From an uncultured Methanobacteriaceae archaeon (GTDB taxonomy: Archaea > Methanobacteriota > Methanobacteria > Methanobacteriales > Methanobacteriaceae), in assembly GCA_947259185.1 (NCBI GenBank), contig CAMYKT010000009.1, positions 1 through 64,000 of the forward strand: DNA of 64,000 nt. The letters run 5' to 3'. The translations under genes and the position numbers were made by a program. A model generated the notes under the pieces. The model had not been told where the DNA came from. It ran no database searches and saw nothing but the letters and a program-made list of their open reading frames with translations. How positions within the stretch are numbered: position 1 is the first letter of the stretch; each line of letters opens with the position of its first letter. Positions 8,885-19,259 of the stretch are shown piece after piece.

Positions 8885-9499
8885 ATGAACCAGGAACTGA
8901 TAAAAAAAGCACAGGGGTTGCGTAGTCAAGGTTTTACCACAGGAGAAATCGCCGACGAACTGAATGTGTCTAAAGATACTGCCAGATGGCTTACCTTGCA
9001 GGCCACTGGAAAAAAAGATGAAGAAAAAAGTCAGGCCCCCCTTGATTTTGCCATAAACTGGAAAAGTTTAGGAGGTAGTTCTGCACGACTGAGATATGTT
9101 TCAGCTGCCATGGCAGATATAGCCTTAAAACACGGCCCTAATGATGTTATAGTAGGCATAGCTGTTAGTGGAGTTCCTTTTGCCACCATGATGGCCGATG
9201 TAATTGCTTTAGAAACCGGTATTGAAACCTCCATTTCTGTTTTCCATCCCATTAAACATAGAAAAGGCAAAGATGCTGAAGGAGCCATAAGTAGTAACTT
9301 CGCATCAGTAGAAAATAAAAGGGTGGTTATAGTGGATGATGTTATAACCAGTGGCCGCACTATAAAAGAAGTAATTGATGTCCTTAAAAAACAGGGCGCT
9401 GAACCCACCTGTGTTACAGTACTGATTGACAAAAAAGGAATATCTGAAATAGAAGGAGTTCCTATAGAATCACTGATTAAAGTCAGTAGATTAGGATAA
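8885..9499 (+). CDS. gfcR: Orotate phosphoribosyltransferase-like transcriptional regulator (GfcR type)
   Basis: A 204-residue protein with an N-terminal helix-turn-helix ([19 protein letters not shown], roughly residues 15-40) and a type I PRTase domain. The PRPP-binding motif [14 protein letters not shown] is near residue 145. In haloarchaea this family regulates glycolysis genes and binds PRPP-like effectors; in methanogens it is often annotated as an OPRT-like protein. An in-frame ATG at 8873 lies before the chosen ATG at 8885, but GGTGT sits correctly only for the second. A purine or pyrimidine regulatory role is an alternative to the glycolysis role. Confidence 0.82.
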   Translation: MNQELIKKAQGLRSQGFTTGEIADELNVSKDTARWLTLQATGKKDEEKSQAPLDFAINWKSLGGSSARLRYVSAAMADIALKHGPNDVIVGIAVSGVPFATMMADVIALETGIETSISVFHPIKHRKGKDAEGAISSNFASVENKRVVIVDDVITSGRTIKEVIDVLKKQGAEPTCVTVLIDKKGISEIEGVPIESLIKVSRLG

Positions 9500-9598
9500 T
9501 GGATTATGTGGATAAAATCTTCTTTTCAATAATTAAAAAGCAAAAATTAGATTAAATCCACCCTTGAATTTATTTTTACAAAAAATCATAATTTACTA

Positions 9599-10480
9599 AT
9601 GCCTGCCACAAGACGGCCATTAATTCCAGTTTTATTAAGATATTCATTAATTATTAAAAACTTATTGCTTTATGGAGGATTCATTCCCGCGCTTTGGGGA
9701 CCCTCACTACTTTTAACCGTTTCTATAAGCGCGGATATGCCCCATGATATGATCATTATTATGGTCTCTTTTTTACTTCCTTTAATTATTTACAGCTATG
9801 ATTATTATGCCGATATGGCTAAAGATATTGAAACCAACCCTGAAAGGGCGAATTTAAATAAAAAATTAAATTATAATTTGATAATATTGTATGTGTTCTT
9901 TTTAATTGGGCTGGTAGTTTATATTTTTAATTATATGATTATACTCTTTGTTCTAACTTTATTTGCCATGGGAATATTATATGCCAGTGTATTTAAGAGG
10001 ATAACCCTGAAAATACCTGCCTTTAAAAATTTTTATTTGTCATTTATATGGAGTTTGTGGGGTACTTTTTTAATAGTGATGTATAACTACGAAGAGGTAA
10101 ATATAAGATTGATACTGATATTTTTATTTATTTATGCAAAAGTACTTTTAAATACTATTTTTTTTGATATAAAAGATGCAAAATCAGATAAAAAGGAAGG
10201 TTTGAAAACTTTGCCTGCGGTTTTAGGTATATTTAAAACCATAACATATCTTCATGTTTTAAACCTTTTAACTGCATTTATTTTAATATTAGGCGGAATT
10301 CTATATATTTTACCCCCATATTGCTTATTATTGACCATTTTCTATTTATATGTATTTTATTATCTGGAAATCATAAAAAATAAGTCTCAATCCCTTTCTA
10401 AAAAGTCTATGCTTGCAGATTTAGAGGCTATTTTTTATCCCTTGCTATTATTTTTTTTTAGATGGATATGGAATAATTAA
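9599..10480 (+). CDS. UbiA-type prenyltransferase, integral membrane
   Basis: A 293-residue very hydrophobic protein with about eight or nine predicted membrane helices. The second aspartate-rich motif is clear in FFDIKDAKSDKKEGLKTLP (near residue 190). The first is degenerate (SYDYYADMAKD, near residue 75, where NDxxD is usual). UbiA proteins attach isoprenoid chains to aromatic or glycerol acceptors. The geranylgeranylglyceryl-phosphate enzyme of archaeal lipids belongs to this superfamily, but the altered first motif argues against a confident call. No good ribosome site precedes the ATG, so the start is less certain or the mRNA is leaderless. Confidence 0.72.
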   Translation: MPATRRPLIPVLLRYSLIIKNLLLYGGFIPALWGPSLLLTVSISADMPHDMIIIMVSFLLPLIIYSYDYYADMAKDIETNPERANLNKKLNYNLIILYVFFLIGLVVYIFNYMIILFVLTLFAMGILYASVFKRITLKIPAFKNFYLSFIWSLWGTFLIVMYNYEEVNIRLILIFLFIYAKVLLNTIFFDIKDAKSDKKEGLKTLPAVLGIFKTITYLHVLNLLTAFILILGGILYILPPYCLLLTIFYLYVFYYLEIIKNKSQSLSKKSMLADLEAIFYPLLLFFFRWIWNN

Positions 10481-10556
10481 GAATAAAAAATAATTAAAAT
10501 TAAAAAAGAGGTTTTTGAAAGATTAATAATAAAAATGAAAAAATAAGTTAATTATT

Positions 10557-11786
10557 TCAGGTCCTGTATCTTAGTATGGCCCCAATACCTCCAAAAGCAC
10601 GTAGAAGTTGCATTCCTTCCTCAGTTTCAGTTGATACTATTTCAACTTCTGATCCAACTTCCTCTGCCATTTCTACCAGATCATCAATAACATCTCTGGT
10701 TCCAATTTCTTTCATAGGTTCGCCGCATTTATCACATGTTTCTTCAATGTCTTTTTTAACATTTTTAGAGGTGGAATCCACTTTATTTCCACATGATGTG
10801 CATTCATAAGCTACCCTTTGAGAGTTTATACCCTCTGATAATATGAGGATTTCCACTGCACCCATTTGTAAATTTGTTCTAACATCTTTTTCCCCATAGG
10901 AAGCCAAACCATCAGCTGAAACCAGCTCAGATAAAAATTTCTGGATCAGTTTTTTCTCCCGCATTACATCTATTTCATTTAAAACATCCATGGATTTTTC
11001 TATAATTTCCCGGATACCGAATTCACCAGTATAAGAAGTATCAACAGTGGTTATGACTTTTTTCTTAATTTCATGGTGCATATAATCACCATTAAGGAAT
11101 TCCTCTTTGGTATGTCCAGGTCCTCCTAAAACAACTCCGTTTAACTCTTCTAATGGAAGAAATGCGTCGTTAATAGCATCACCTATTCTTTTTAAAAATT
11201 CGTGGGCAGCAAGTTCAATTAAACGATCAAAACGACGCTGAGACTGACCACCAGCCTTATGTTTGCCGGGTACTCCACTGGTTAATGTTTTAACAATCTT
11301 TATTCTTTTTCCAGTAAGAACCGCAACTGTAGCTTCTTTACGATCTAAAACTGCCAGTCCATAAACATCTTTATCCCCCAGCATATCCTGGAGAGGTTCC
11401 AGGAAGAAATCAGAATTACAGTGATAAGTATAGGTTTGGATAGGTTCCGGTGGTTCAAAAACATAGGTTTCCATTTTTTCAGTACCTGGCCCTCCTTTAG
11501 GAATCATGCCCACAAAAAGAACCAATCCTTTAGCCGGAGGCTTTGGAAACAATTTTAAGCGCTGCATAATAACTTCAATAGAAGATTGGACATTTTTTTT
11601 AGTCTGTTTGCTTTTAATATTGGCGCTCTGGCTAAGTTCTTCTCTCATGTGTTTGACTACATCAGATATCTTTTTATCTGGAGGGATGTATACTGATACC
11701 AGTTCAGTGCCCCTTCCTTTTTTATCAGACAATTCTTGAATAGTCCTTTTAAATTCATAAAGTTCGGTTGATGATACATCAGTCAA
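10557..11786 (-). CDS. prf1: Peptide chain release factor aRF1
   Basis: A 409-residue archaeal/eukaryotic class 1 release factor. The stop-codon-reading NIKS motif is in [19 protein letters not shown] (near residue 55), and the peptidyl-hydrolysis GGQ is in [13 protein letters not shown] (near residue 180). The C-terminal domain carries a zinc-finger-like pair, CTSCG and CDKCG. It recognises all three stop codons and releases the finished protein. It is transcribed alone, divergent from UMP kinase, with the start supported by GGAGTGAGT just upstream. Confidence 0.96.
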   Translation of the reverse strand: MTDVSSTELYEFKRTIQELSDKKGRGTELVSVYIPPDKKISDVVKHMREELSQSANIKSKQTKKNVQSSIEVIMQRLKLFPKPPAKGLVLFVGMIPKGGPGTEKMETYVFEPPEPIQTYTYHCNSDFFLEPLQDMLGDKDVYGLAVLDRKEATVAVLTGKRIKIVKTLTSGVPGKHKAGGQSQRRFDRLIELAAHEFLKRIGDAINDAFLPLEELNGVVLGGPGHTKEEFLNGDYMHHEIKKKVITTVDTSYTGEFGIREIIEKSMDVLNEIDVMREKKLIQKFLSELVSADGLASYGEKDVRTNLQMGAVEILILSEGINSQRVAYECTSCGNKVDSTSKNVKKDIEETCDKCGEPMKEIGTRDVIDDLVEMAEEVGSEVEIVSTETEEGMQLLRAFGGIGAILRYRT

Positions 11787-12115
11787 GATAACTCACTCCT
11801 TAAAAACTATTAAAAATTAAATTAATCTCTATATTTTTAATTAAACCCGGCTTTAATCCTAATAGGGAGTCACGCCCGGTCATAAATGAAGAATAGTATA
11901 AACATGATAAACCTGCAATATTATTTTAAAATATTTCTATTAATTATTTATGTTAATTTAGGGTATAAAACTTATACTTATTAAATGATATTAAAAAATA
12001 GACCTGATGGTTTAAGAAATAATTTAAAATAAGAAAATCATATGACTTAATGTATGATTTAAAGTTTTAAGAAAATAATCCGTTATTAATTTTAGTCAAT
12101 AGCAGGTGAAAATCA
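11787..12115. other. Intergenic region between aRF1 and UMP kinase
   Basis: A 329-bp divergent promoter region. It is AT-rich except for a short GC-richer patch around 11868-11882. I see a possible 32-codon reading frame starting at 11886 but no ribosome site or recognisable protein, so no gene is called. I see no RNA gene. Confidence 0.45.
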
Positions 12116-12787
12116 ATGAGAGTAGTAATTACTATTGGTGGATCCATTATCATGAAAGATAATAGTCATGAAAAATTCCAGGAGTATGCTGGAATTTTAG
12201 GTTCTCTGCAGCAGGAACATGAAATATTTGTAGTGGTAGGTGGAGGCAAACCCGCCCGAAATTATATAAAAATAGCCCGTGCTATGGGGGCAAGTGAATC
12301 ACATTGCGATGATATTGGTATTGAGATAACCAGATTAAATGCAAAGCTCCTTATAATGGCACTTAAAGGCGATGCTTATCCTATGGTTCCAGAAAATTTC
12401 CACCAGGCCATGGAGTATTCCACCAGCAATAAAATAGTGGTGATGGGGGGAACTGAACCTGCCCACAGTACTGATGCAGTAGGAGCTATTTTAGCAGAAT
12501 TTGTAAGTGCAGAACTTTTAATAAATCTCACCTCAGTAGATGGGCTTTATGATAAAGATCCCCATCAACATGATGATGCACACATGTTTGAAGAGGTAAC
12601 TGCCCAGCAAATGATGGAATTTTTAAGGGAAAAAGAGGTAATGGCTGGAACTTATGAATTTTTTGATATGACTGCTATTCAAATGATAAAAAGATCCAGA
12701 ATTAAAACTATTATAGCTAATGGTAAAACACCTGAAAATTTAATTAAGGTTTTGAATAATGAAAAAATTGGAACCAGAATTATTTAA
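12116..12787 (+). CDS. pyrH: UMP kinase, archaeal type
   Basis: A 223-residue amino-acid-kinase-fold enzyme that phosphorylates UMP to UDP. Visible motifs are the N-terminal TIGGSIIM phosphate loop, [19 protein letters not shown], the uridylate-binding stretch with [14 protein letters not shown], and [16 protein letters not shown]. The length matches the short archaeal form. The ATG follows AGGTGAAAATCA. It is followed after 85 bp by a small zinc-ribbon protein gene in the same direction. Confidence 0.95.
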   Translation: MRVVITIGGSIIMKDNSHEKFQEYAGILGSLQQEHEIFVVVGGGKPARNYIKIARAMGASESHCDDIGIEITRLNAKLLIMALKGDAYPMVPENFHQAMEYSTSNKIVVMGGTEPAHSTDAVGAILAEFVSAELLINLTSVDGLYDKDPHQHDDAHMFEEVTAQQMMEFLREKEVMAGTYEFFDMTAIQMIKRSRIKTIIANGKTPENLIKVLNNEKIGTRII

Positions 12788-12872
12788 GATAAAAGAACTA
12801 TGTTTATAATAAATTTGTTATAATCGCATAAATAATATTAAGTCGTAATCAATTATTAATTAAGGTGAAATA

Positions 12873-13061
12873 ATGACCAAACCACATAGACACTGTGCTG
12901 TTTGCGGTACCCCTATACCGCTGGAAGAGAGAACCTGTTCTGATAAATGCCAACATACACTGGCAGAAAACCGGAACAAAGTTAGGAAAACCAGAATGAT
13001 CGTATACGCCATATTTGGAGTATTTATACTTTTATGGTTGTTGTATGTATTATTCCGTTAG
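12873..13061 (+). CDS. DUF2116 family zinc-ribbon, single-span membrane protein
   Basis: A 62-residue protein with an N-terminal treble-clef-like zinc site (HCAVCGTPIP then CSDKCQ) and one C-terminal membrane helix (MIVYAIFGVFILLWLLYVLF). This layout is typical of the small archaeal DUF2116 proteins. Function is unknown. AAGGTGAAATA gives a good ribosome site. It probably sits in the membrane with the zinc domain in the cytosol, since basic residues flank the helix on its N-terminal side. Confidence 0.85.
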   Translation: MTKPHRHCAVCGTPIPLEERTCSDKCQHTLAENRNKVRKTRMIVYAIFGVFILLWLLYVLFR

Positions 13062-13078
13062 AAAATTTCTTAAACTAA

Positions 13079-13103
13079 AGTGGAATTCTAATTAGATTCC
13101 ACT
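13079..13103. terminator. Hairpin between convergent genes
   Basis: AGTGGAAT at 13079-13086 pairs with ATTCCACT at 13096-13103, and the inner CTAATTAG is itself self-complementary, so almost the whole 25-nt element is an inverted repeat with one bulged base. It lies between the ends of the DUF2116 and DUF308 genes and is followed by T-rich sequence. A bidirectional terminator is the likely role. Confidence 0.55.
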
Positions 13104-13141
13104 GCTAATTATTCTATTATTATATTATAGATAGAAATTTA

Positions 13142-13636
13142 TTAATTGCTTCGACCCACCCTTAAAAGAATAAGTGCAAAAATAATAAATGCCAGACCAA
13201 TTATTGCCCCTAAAAAGAGTGGATTTAATGCCAGGGATGCTACCAGCAAGTATAGTATACCCAGGATAACACTGGTAAGTCCTGAATATTTTTTATAGTT
13301 ACTTCCCTGGGAAACGGATAGTATCAGAATCCCTGCAATTAATAGCAGGATTCCCGTTACAAACAAATAGGCGCCTGCTAAATATTCTATGCTAAATATC
13401 TGGAATATCATTGAAAGTCCAATTGCCAGAGAGATTATGGCAAAGATTCCCCATACCAGGGCTGTGCTTTGATTAAATTTTCTATCTTTAAAAGCATTAA
13501 TCGCCATCCATACTCCCAGACCAGTTAAGATGAATCCAGATACAATACCAATTGCTACCAATCCTAAAGCAGGGCTAATTAAAAGAATTATGCCTATTAC
13601 CAGTGCAATAGCACCCATTAAATTAAATTTTACCAT
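13142..13636 (-). CDS. DUF308 / HdeD-like multi-span membrane protein
   Basis: A 164-residue hydrophobic protein with about six membrane helices arranged as repeated hairpins (for example MGAIALVIGIILLISPALGL and GSGFILTGLG-like segments). The repeated pattern and length fit the DUF308/HdeD superfamily. HdeD is linked to acid resistance in enterobacteria, but no function is known in methanogens. It is transcribed alone, convergent with the DUF2116 gene. Confidence 0.7.
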   Translation of the reverse strand: MVKFNLMGAIALVIGIILLISPALGLVAIGIVSGFILTGLGVWMAINAFKDRKFNQSTALVWGIFAIISLAIGLSMIFQIFSIEYLAGAYLFVTGILLLIAGILILSVSQGSNYKKYSGLTSVILGILYLLVASLALNPLFLGAIIGLAFIIFALILLRVGRSN

Positions 13637-13709
13637 AATAACACCATATTTCTATATCATACTAATACTATAAATTATTATGGAAATTGCTCCAGGAAAA
13701 TTTGAAAAC

Positions 13710-14588
13710 TCAAAGCGGTATCCCTATTAATTCAAATAAGCCTGATAATTTAAGAGCAATATAAATCAATATTACTGCAAATAAGTATCTTAACTGTCTT
13801 TCAGGTATTTTGTGTGCATAATGTGAGCCTAAATGTGCTAAAGGGATGCTGAATATAGATAACAACACGAATTGCAATAAATTGACATAGCCTAAAGAAT
13901 AGGGTGGTAAATCAGGGATATTCAATCCCTGGTAAACATAAGATATTATGCCCCCCACAGAAATAATGAGTATCACCACCGTAGATGTTCCCACTGCTTC
14001 CAGCATACTAAATCCCAACACAATCAGCATTACCGGAACTAGAATTACCCCGCCTCCAATGCCCAGGAGACCAGAACAGAAACCTGCCAAAAACCCCCAA
14101 CCAAAAAGATGGTAGGGGTTTAAATTTTTAATTTTACCTCCCGGTATTTCCTGGTATCTTAAAAATTGATAGGCGATAAAAAATAACAATACTGAAAAAA
14201 TAAGTGTCAAAATATTAGCTGGAGTTATAGAAGCTATGTAACCACCTAAAAAGCCTCCAAAAAACCCGGCCATTCCCATATAAATAGCAGGTTTTAATAA
14301 GACACATTTCTTACAATAGTGGCGATATGAACCACTAATAGCAGTGGGTAAAATAACAGCTAAGCTGGTTCCAAAGGCTATGCGGATAGCAAGGTCCGGA
14401 TCAACACCTATAGATTGCAATAAAAAAAATTGTATAGGGACCATCAAGAATCCGCCACCCACACCTAAAAGGCCTGTGGAAAATCCAACTACCACCCCGG
14501 TGATTAATAAAATAATAATATATTCTAAAAAAAGTTCCATATATTTAATATAAAAAAGAATAAATAAAATATTTGTGAAGCTAATCAT
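13710..14588 (-). CDS. TauE/SafE family anion exporter
   Basis: A 292-residue membrane protein with about eight helices in two homologous halves. Each half carries the family's glycine-rich motif: GLLGVGGGFLMVP near residue 40 and GLLGIGGGVILVP near residue 175. The family transports sulfite, sulfoacetate or related anions. The start is uncertain: ATG at 14588 gives an extra hydrophobic lead (MISFTNILFILFYIKY), while ATG at 14540 (MELFLEYII) gives a more typical N-terminus; neither has a clear ribosome site. Substrate is unknown. Confidence 0.85.
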   Translation of the reverse strand: MISFTNILFILFYIKYMELFLEYIIILLITGVVVGFSTGLLGVGGGFLMVPIQFFLLQSIGVDPDLAIRIAFGTSLAVILPTAISGSYRHYCKKCVLLKPAIYMGMAGFFGGFLGGYIASITPANILTLIFSVLLFFIAYQFLRYQEIPGGKIKNLNPYHLFGWGFLAGFCSGLLGIGGGVILVPVMLIVLGFSMLEAVGTSTVVILIISVGGIISYVYQGLNIPDLPPYSLGYVNLLQFVLLSIFSIPLAHLGSHYAHKIPERQLRYLFAVILIYIALKLSGLFELIGIPL

Positions 14589-14777
14589 TTAATTTGAAGA
14601 TAACCTTAACATCATGATTTCAATTAAAATGGTTATTAATATGGATTAAAATTTTTCCAGGTATTCATTACGCAGTATTGATCTTTAATTTCTATTTGCA
14701 AATATAATGGCAATTATTATAAAAAATAATGCCTGAATCCAGTAATAATCTAAAATATTTTTAAACTTGGTGATCTA

Positions 14778-15806
14778 TTGAAAATTAACCGGCTTGTTTT
14801 TTTAGGTTTAATCCTGATGATAATAGGATTAATACTGTTTTTAACAGATTTTATCAGTCCTATTATACGGCCCTTTACCCATATATTCCTTATGGGATCC
14901 TCAAAAGGTAAAGATATCATGTTTTTTTGTTTAATGGGGAGTATGTTGATTATTAGCCCTCTTTTTTCCCCGGAAAGTTATCTTAATCAGAAGATACGTA
15001 CACTTAAGCCATTTGAAAAATGGGAAAAAAATGATTTTTTGAAGATGGTTATTGTAATAGTTTTATTTACATATATAATAGGAATAATTCTGGAAATATG
15101 GTTGAGAGTAAATACCGGTGTTTCAGTATTTACCACCTTTGTTTCACTCAACCCCAGTCCCAGTACTAGTAGTATTTTACATAGTCATATATTTAAAGGC
15201 GCAATAAGTCCTGTTTTGAATTCATTTATCACTGCAAATTCTAATATCCACACCGGAGGATCATTATCAAATTATATACCTTCTGCAGGTTGGATAATTT
15301 TATTAACTATCCCTGTAGTTTATTTAGGAGGCATGTTTTCCCTGGGAGATAGAAGAGAATATCACAAGCTGATAGTCTTATTTGCCCTTGCTACCAGTAT
15401 GATTGGAATGATAGATGGTGGATTATTATCAACACCTGCCCTGGTGGGATTATCTGGTCTTTTAGGAATGGCTGCTCTTAAAATGCCCTTTTCATTTAAA
15501 AATCTGATTAGCCCCACCATCATAATTGCCTTTTTAATTATTTTAAGGGTTATTTTAGGACTTTTTGCTTCAGTCCCTGATTATTATGAAGTTACCATTA
15601 TTGGTGCTCCAGAGGAGATAGAACTGTTAAATTATAACATTTTATCTTCCCGGGTGGTTAATGATAAAACTATTATTACCCTGGATTCAAATTATAATGA
15701 AATATACCTTATTAATGATTTGGCCTCGTCCCTGGAAGGTAAAAGCGAAGTATTTTTTATTTCCTGGAATTTCTATTCCTTTTTTGGGAATGCCGCTTAT
15801 TCTTAA
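14778..15806 (+). CDS. Uncharacterised multi-span membrane protein
   Basis: A 342-residue protein I do not recognise. It has about eight membrane helices, with a large loop rich in Ser, Pro and Thr (LNPSPSTSSILHSH, residues about 125-170) that is probably extracellular, and a soluble C-terminal domain of about 75 residues beginning near VPDYYEVTIIGAPEEIE. The TTG start follows a perfect GGTGATC site. It lies just upstream of the glycosyltransferase fusion in the same direction with an 80-bp gap, so a role in envelope polysaccharide or glycolipid handling is possible but unproven. Confidence 0.6.
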   Translation: MKINRLVFLGLILMIIGLILFLTDFISPIIRPFTHIFLMGSSKGKDIMFFCLMGSMLIISPLFSPESYLNQKIRTLKPFEKWEKNDFLKMVIVIVLFTYIIGIILEIWLRVNTGVSVFTTFVSLNPSPSTSSILHSHIFKGAISPVLNSFITANSNIHTGGSLSNYIPSAGWIILLTIPVVYLGGMFSLGDRREYHKLIVLFALATSMIGMIDGGLLSTPALVGLSGLLGMAALKMPFSFKNLISPTIIIAFLIILRVILGLFASVPDYYEVTIIGAPEEIELLNYNILSSRVVNDKTIITLDSNYNEIYLINDLASSLEGKSEVFFISWNFYSFFGNAAYS

Positions 15807-15885
15807 TTGAAAATTAATATAGTAATTAGTTGGATTAAGATTTTATTTGAACCTCAGAAACTCGTCCCCCATGGGAGAAAATAAA

Positions 15886-17709
15886 ATGAAAATTAGTATT
15901 GTCATTCCTACTTACAATGAAGAAGATTATTTGCCTGAATTAATTGACAGTATAAAAAGTCAGGAATTTACAGATTATGAAATAATTATATCAGATGCTA
16001 ATTCCAAGGATAATACCCGTCAGATTGCACATGAATATGGTTGTAAAGTAGTAGATGGTGGTTTACCTGCCCTGGGCAGAAATAATGGAGCTAAAATTGC
16101 TCAAGGAGAATTAATATTATTTTTAGACTCGGATTTGGTTCTTTCACCAGGATATCTACATGATGCAATTGAAGAATTTGAGGAAAAAAAGCTGGGGATT
16201 GCCATAACCCAAATGATTCCCCTTTCTGATAAAAAAAGAGATAAGGTACTGCATGAATTTGCAAACAGATTCATGATAATGGTGGAATCCATCAAACCAC
16301 ATGGGGCAGGTTGTTATGGTATCATAACCCGTAGAAGTTTGCATGAAGAGGTAAATGGTTTTAATGAATCACTTGATTTTGGCGAGGATAGTGATTATAT
16401 TGAGAGGATAGGAAGAATAAGTAAGTTTAAAGTTTTAAGGAAAGCTCATGTCCTGGTATCTACCCGTAGGCTTGAAAAAGAAGGATTAAAGAGTTTGGCT
16501 ATGAAATACACTAAGAGTACAGTATATGACTTTATGGGTAAAAAAATCACAGCTGAAGAGCTAGATTATAATTTTGGTTATGAGAAAGAAGATTCGGATA
16601 AATTAAATCCTGAAAATATCGTTTCATCCGGCGATGGTCTGGGAGATAATGGTAAAAAAAGGATTATTTATTCAGTTTGTGGGGAAGGAATGGGACATGC
16701 CATTAGAAGTGGAGTTCTGCTGGAAGAACTTAGTTCCCACTATGATTTGATGATTTTTGCCAGCGATCGGGCTTACCAGTATCTCTCTAAAAAGTTTGAT
16801 AATGTTCATGAAATTTATGGTTTTAATACGGTCTATGAAGATAACCGGGTTAAAAATAAAAAAACATTTTTAAGATCCATTAAAAGCTTACCAAGGGATT
16901 TAAAAGACAATTTGCAGTTGCTATATAAAATTGCCCGGGATTTCAAACCACATGTCATCGTATCTGATTTTGAATTCTATGCCAGCCTTTTGAGTAATAT
17001 CCTTCGAATTCCCCTGATTAGTATTGATAACATGCACATAATTACCCAGGGAAAAATAGAATACCCTTCCAAGTTTAAAAAAGATAAGCTTAAAGCTGAA
17101 GCTGTAGTCAGGTCTTTCATAGTACGACCTGAAAGATTTATTATCATGAGTTATTTTTTCCCTACCTTAAAAAATAAAAAATCAATTATTTATCCTCCAG
17201 TTTTAAGAAAAGAAATAATCAATCTCCAGCCCGCATATGGAGATTATATACTGGTATACCAAACCAGTAAGTCAAATTTGAAGTTAATTGAAGTTCTAAA
17301 AAAAACTCCTTATAATTTTGTGATTTATGGGTTCAACAAGTCCCAAGAAATGGGAAACCTCCATTTCAAGATTTTTAATGAAAATGAGTTCTTTAATGAT
17401 CTTGAAAATAGCCAGGCAATTATAAGTAATGGTGGCTTTGGATTGATTAGTGAAGCCCTTTACCTGAAAAAACCAGTTTATAGTATTCCAGTACAGGGCC
17501 AGTTTGAGCAGATACTTAATGCCGTTTATCTTCAAAAATCAGGTTATGGTGAATTCCATGAACATATAAGTCTTGAATCTTTACAATTATTCCTGGAAAA
17601 TCTTTCAAAATATCAAGAAAATCTTTCAACATACCATGGAGTGGGTAATGAAGAGATAATTAAAGATCTTAACTGTTCTATAGAAAGATATTCTAAAGAA
17701 TATAAATGA
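15886..17709 (+). CDS. Two-domain glycosyltransferase: GT2 domain fused to MurG-like (MJ1255/VC2487 type) domain
   Basis: A 607-residue cytosolic protein. The first roughly 230 residues are a family 2 glycosyltransferase (ISIVIPTYNEEDYLPELI, SDANSKDNT, LFLDSDLVLSPGY). After a short linker the rest is a GT-B-fold domain starting RIIYSVCGEGMGHAIRSG and ending with ISNGGFGLISEALYLKKP, which matches the MJ1255/VC2487 family. No membrane helix is seen. A TTG at 15847 and an ATG at 15871 are in frame, but GGGAG is correctly spaced only for the ATG at 15886, which gives the canonical GT2 start. It probably adds sugars to a surface glycolipid or polymer; donor and acceptor are unknown. Confidence 0.82.
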   Translation: MKISIVIPTYNEEDYLPELIDSIKSQEFTDYEIIISDANSKDNTRQIAHEYGCKVVDGGLPALGRNNGAKIAQGELILFLDSDLVLSPGYLHDAIEEFEEKKLGIAITQMIPLSDKKRDKVLHEFANRFMIMVESIKPHGAGCYGIITRRSLHEEVNGFNESLDFGEDSDYIERIGRISKFKVLRKAHVLVSTRRLEKEGLKSLAMKYTKSTVYDFMGKKITAEELDYNFGYEKEDSDKLNPENIVSSGDGLGDNGKKRIIYSVCGEGMGHAIRSGVLLEELSSHYDLMIFASDRAYQYLSKKFDNVHEIYGFNTVYEDNRVKNKKTFLRSIKSLPRDLKDNLQLLYKIARDFKPHVIVSDFEFYASLLSNILRIPLISIDNMHIITQGKIEYPSKFKKDKLKAEAVVRSFIVRPERFIIMSYFFPTLKNKKSIIYPPVLRKEIINLQPAYGDYILVYQTSKSNLKLIEVLKKTPYNFVIYGFNKSQEMGNLHFKIFNENEFFNDLENSQAIISNGGFGLISEALYLKKPVYSIPVQGQFEQILNAVYLQKSGYGEFHEHISLESLQLFLENLSKYQENLSTYHGVGNEEIIKDLNCSIERYSKEYK

Positions 17710-17714
17710 TATGG

Positions 17715-17799
17715 AATAATAAATCGCAAAAATAGTGTTTAAATTAAAAAATAAGGAATATAAATAATAAATCGCAAAAATAGTGTTTAAATTAAAAAA
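17715..17799. repeat. Direct repeat, two 37-nt copies at 48-bp period
   Basis: Positions 17715-17751 and 17763-17799 are identical over 37 nt; each contains ATCGCAAAAATAGTG. They fill most of the gap between two convergent genes (glycosyltransferase fusion and tfb). It looks like a tandem duplication of a 48-bp unit in a terminator region. Confidence 0.8.
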
Positions 17800-17819
17800 A
17801 TAAAAAATTATGGGTTTTT

Positions 17820-18781
<962 letters not shown>

Positions 18782-18785
<4 letters not shown>

Positions 18786-19060
18786 TTCTTGCTTCGTTTC
18801 TTACGCCCCCATTTTTTCACAGGTTTTGATGGTATATATAAAACTGCTCCAACCAGGCTATCTAACTTTTTAGAATTGGAACCACGATTAGGTTTGATAG
18901 TAATGTATGGTTCTTTAGTAGGTCCAAATACATCGTGTATTTTCCCCACCCTTTTTTTATTCTCAGAAAAAACAGGCAATCCTAGAGCGGGAGTTTGACT
19001 GGATCTAACAATGATATTTCCCTTGTTAGAGACATGTGAAATATTTCCTAAAATTTTCAT
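18782..19060 (-). CDS. gar1: H/ACA ribonucleoprotein subunit Gar1
   Basis: A 92-residue Gar1 homologue: a six-stranded beta-barrel core ([37 protein letters not shown]) and a basic tail ([11 protein letters not shown]). It is part of the archaeal H/ACA guide RNP with Cbf5, Nop10 and L7Ae that makes pseudouridine in rRNA. The order gar1-tfb with a four-base overlap is common in euryarchaea and suggests co-transcription and coupled translation. A strong TATA/BRE promoter lies about 47 bp upstream. Confidence 0.92.
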
Positions 19061-19106
19061 ATTATAAACCGAAAATGTTATATATACTCTTAATTTGATT
19101 AAGTAG

Positions 19107-19121
19107 TATATAAATGTTTCG
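19107..19121 (-). promoter_or_regulatory. TATA box and BRE for the gar1-tfb operon
   Basis: Read on the minus strand the sequence is CGAAACA followed by TTTATATA, which is close to the ideal archaeal BRE plus TATA box. The TATA is about 47 nt upstream of the gar1 start, so the mRNA would begin about 20 nt before the ATG. This is the clearest promoter in the window. Confidence 0.65.
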
Positions 19122-19259
19122 ATAATAATATATATTATAATTAATTATTATAAAAGTATTTTATGCTTTATATGAATAAACGACAGTTATATGGCTTTTT
19201 AAATCCATGTTCCCCTTAAAACGGGTGTATTAATCTAATAAAAGTAATAATTTTAGATA

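Noticed and set aside
11886..11984. A 32-codon frame in the gap between aRF1 and UMP kinase
   Set aside because: No Shine-Dalgarno site and no recognisable features; expected by chance in AT-rich DNA.
17715..17799. Start of a CRISPR array
   Set aside because: Only two copies, the spacer is 11 bp and very AT-rich, and no cas genes are present.
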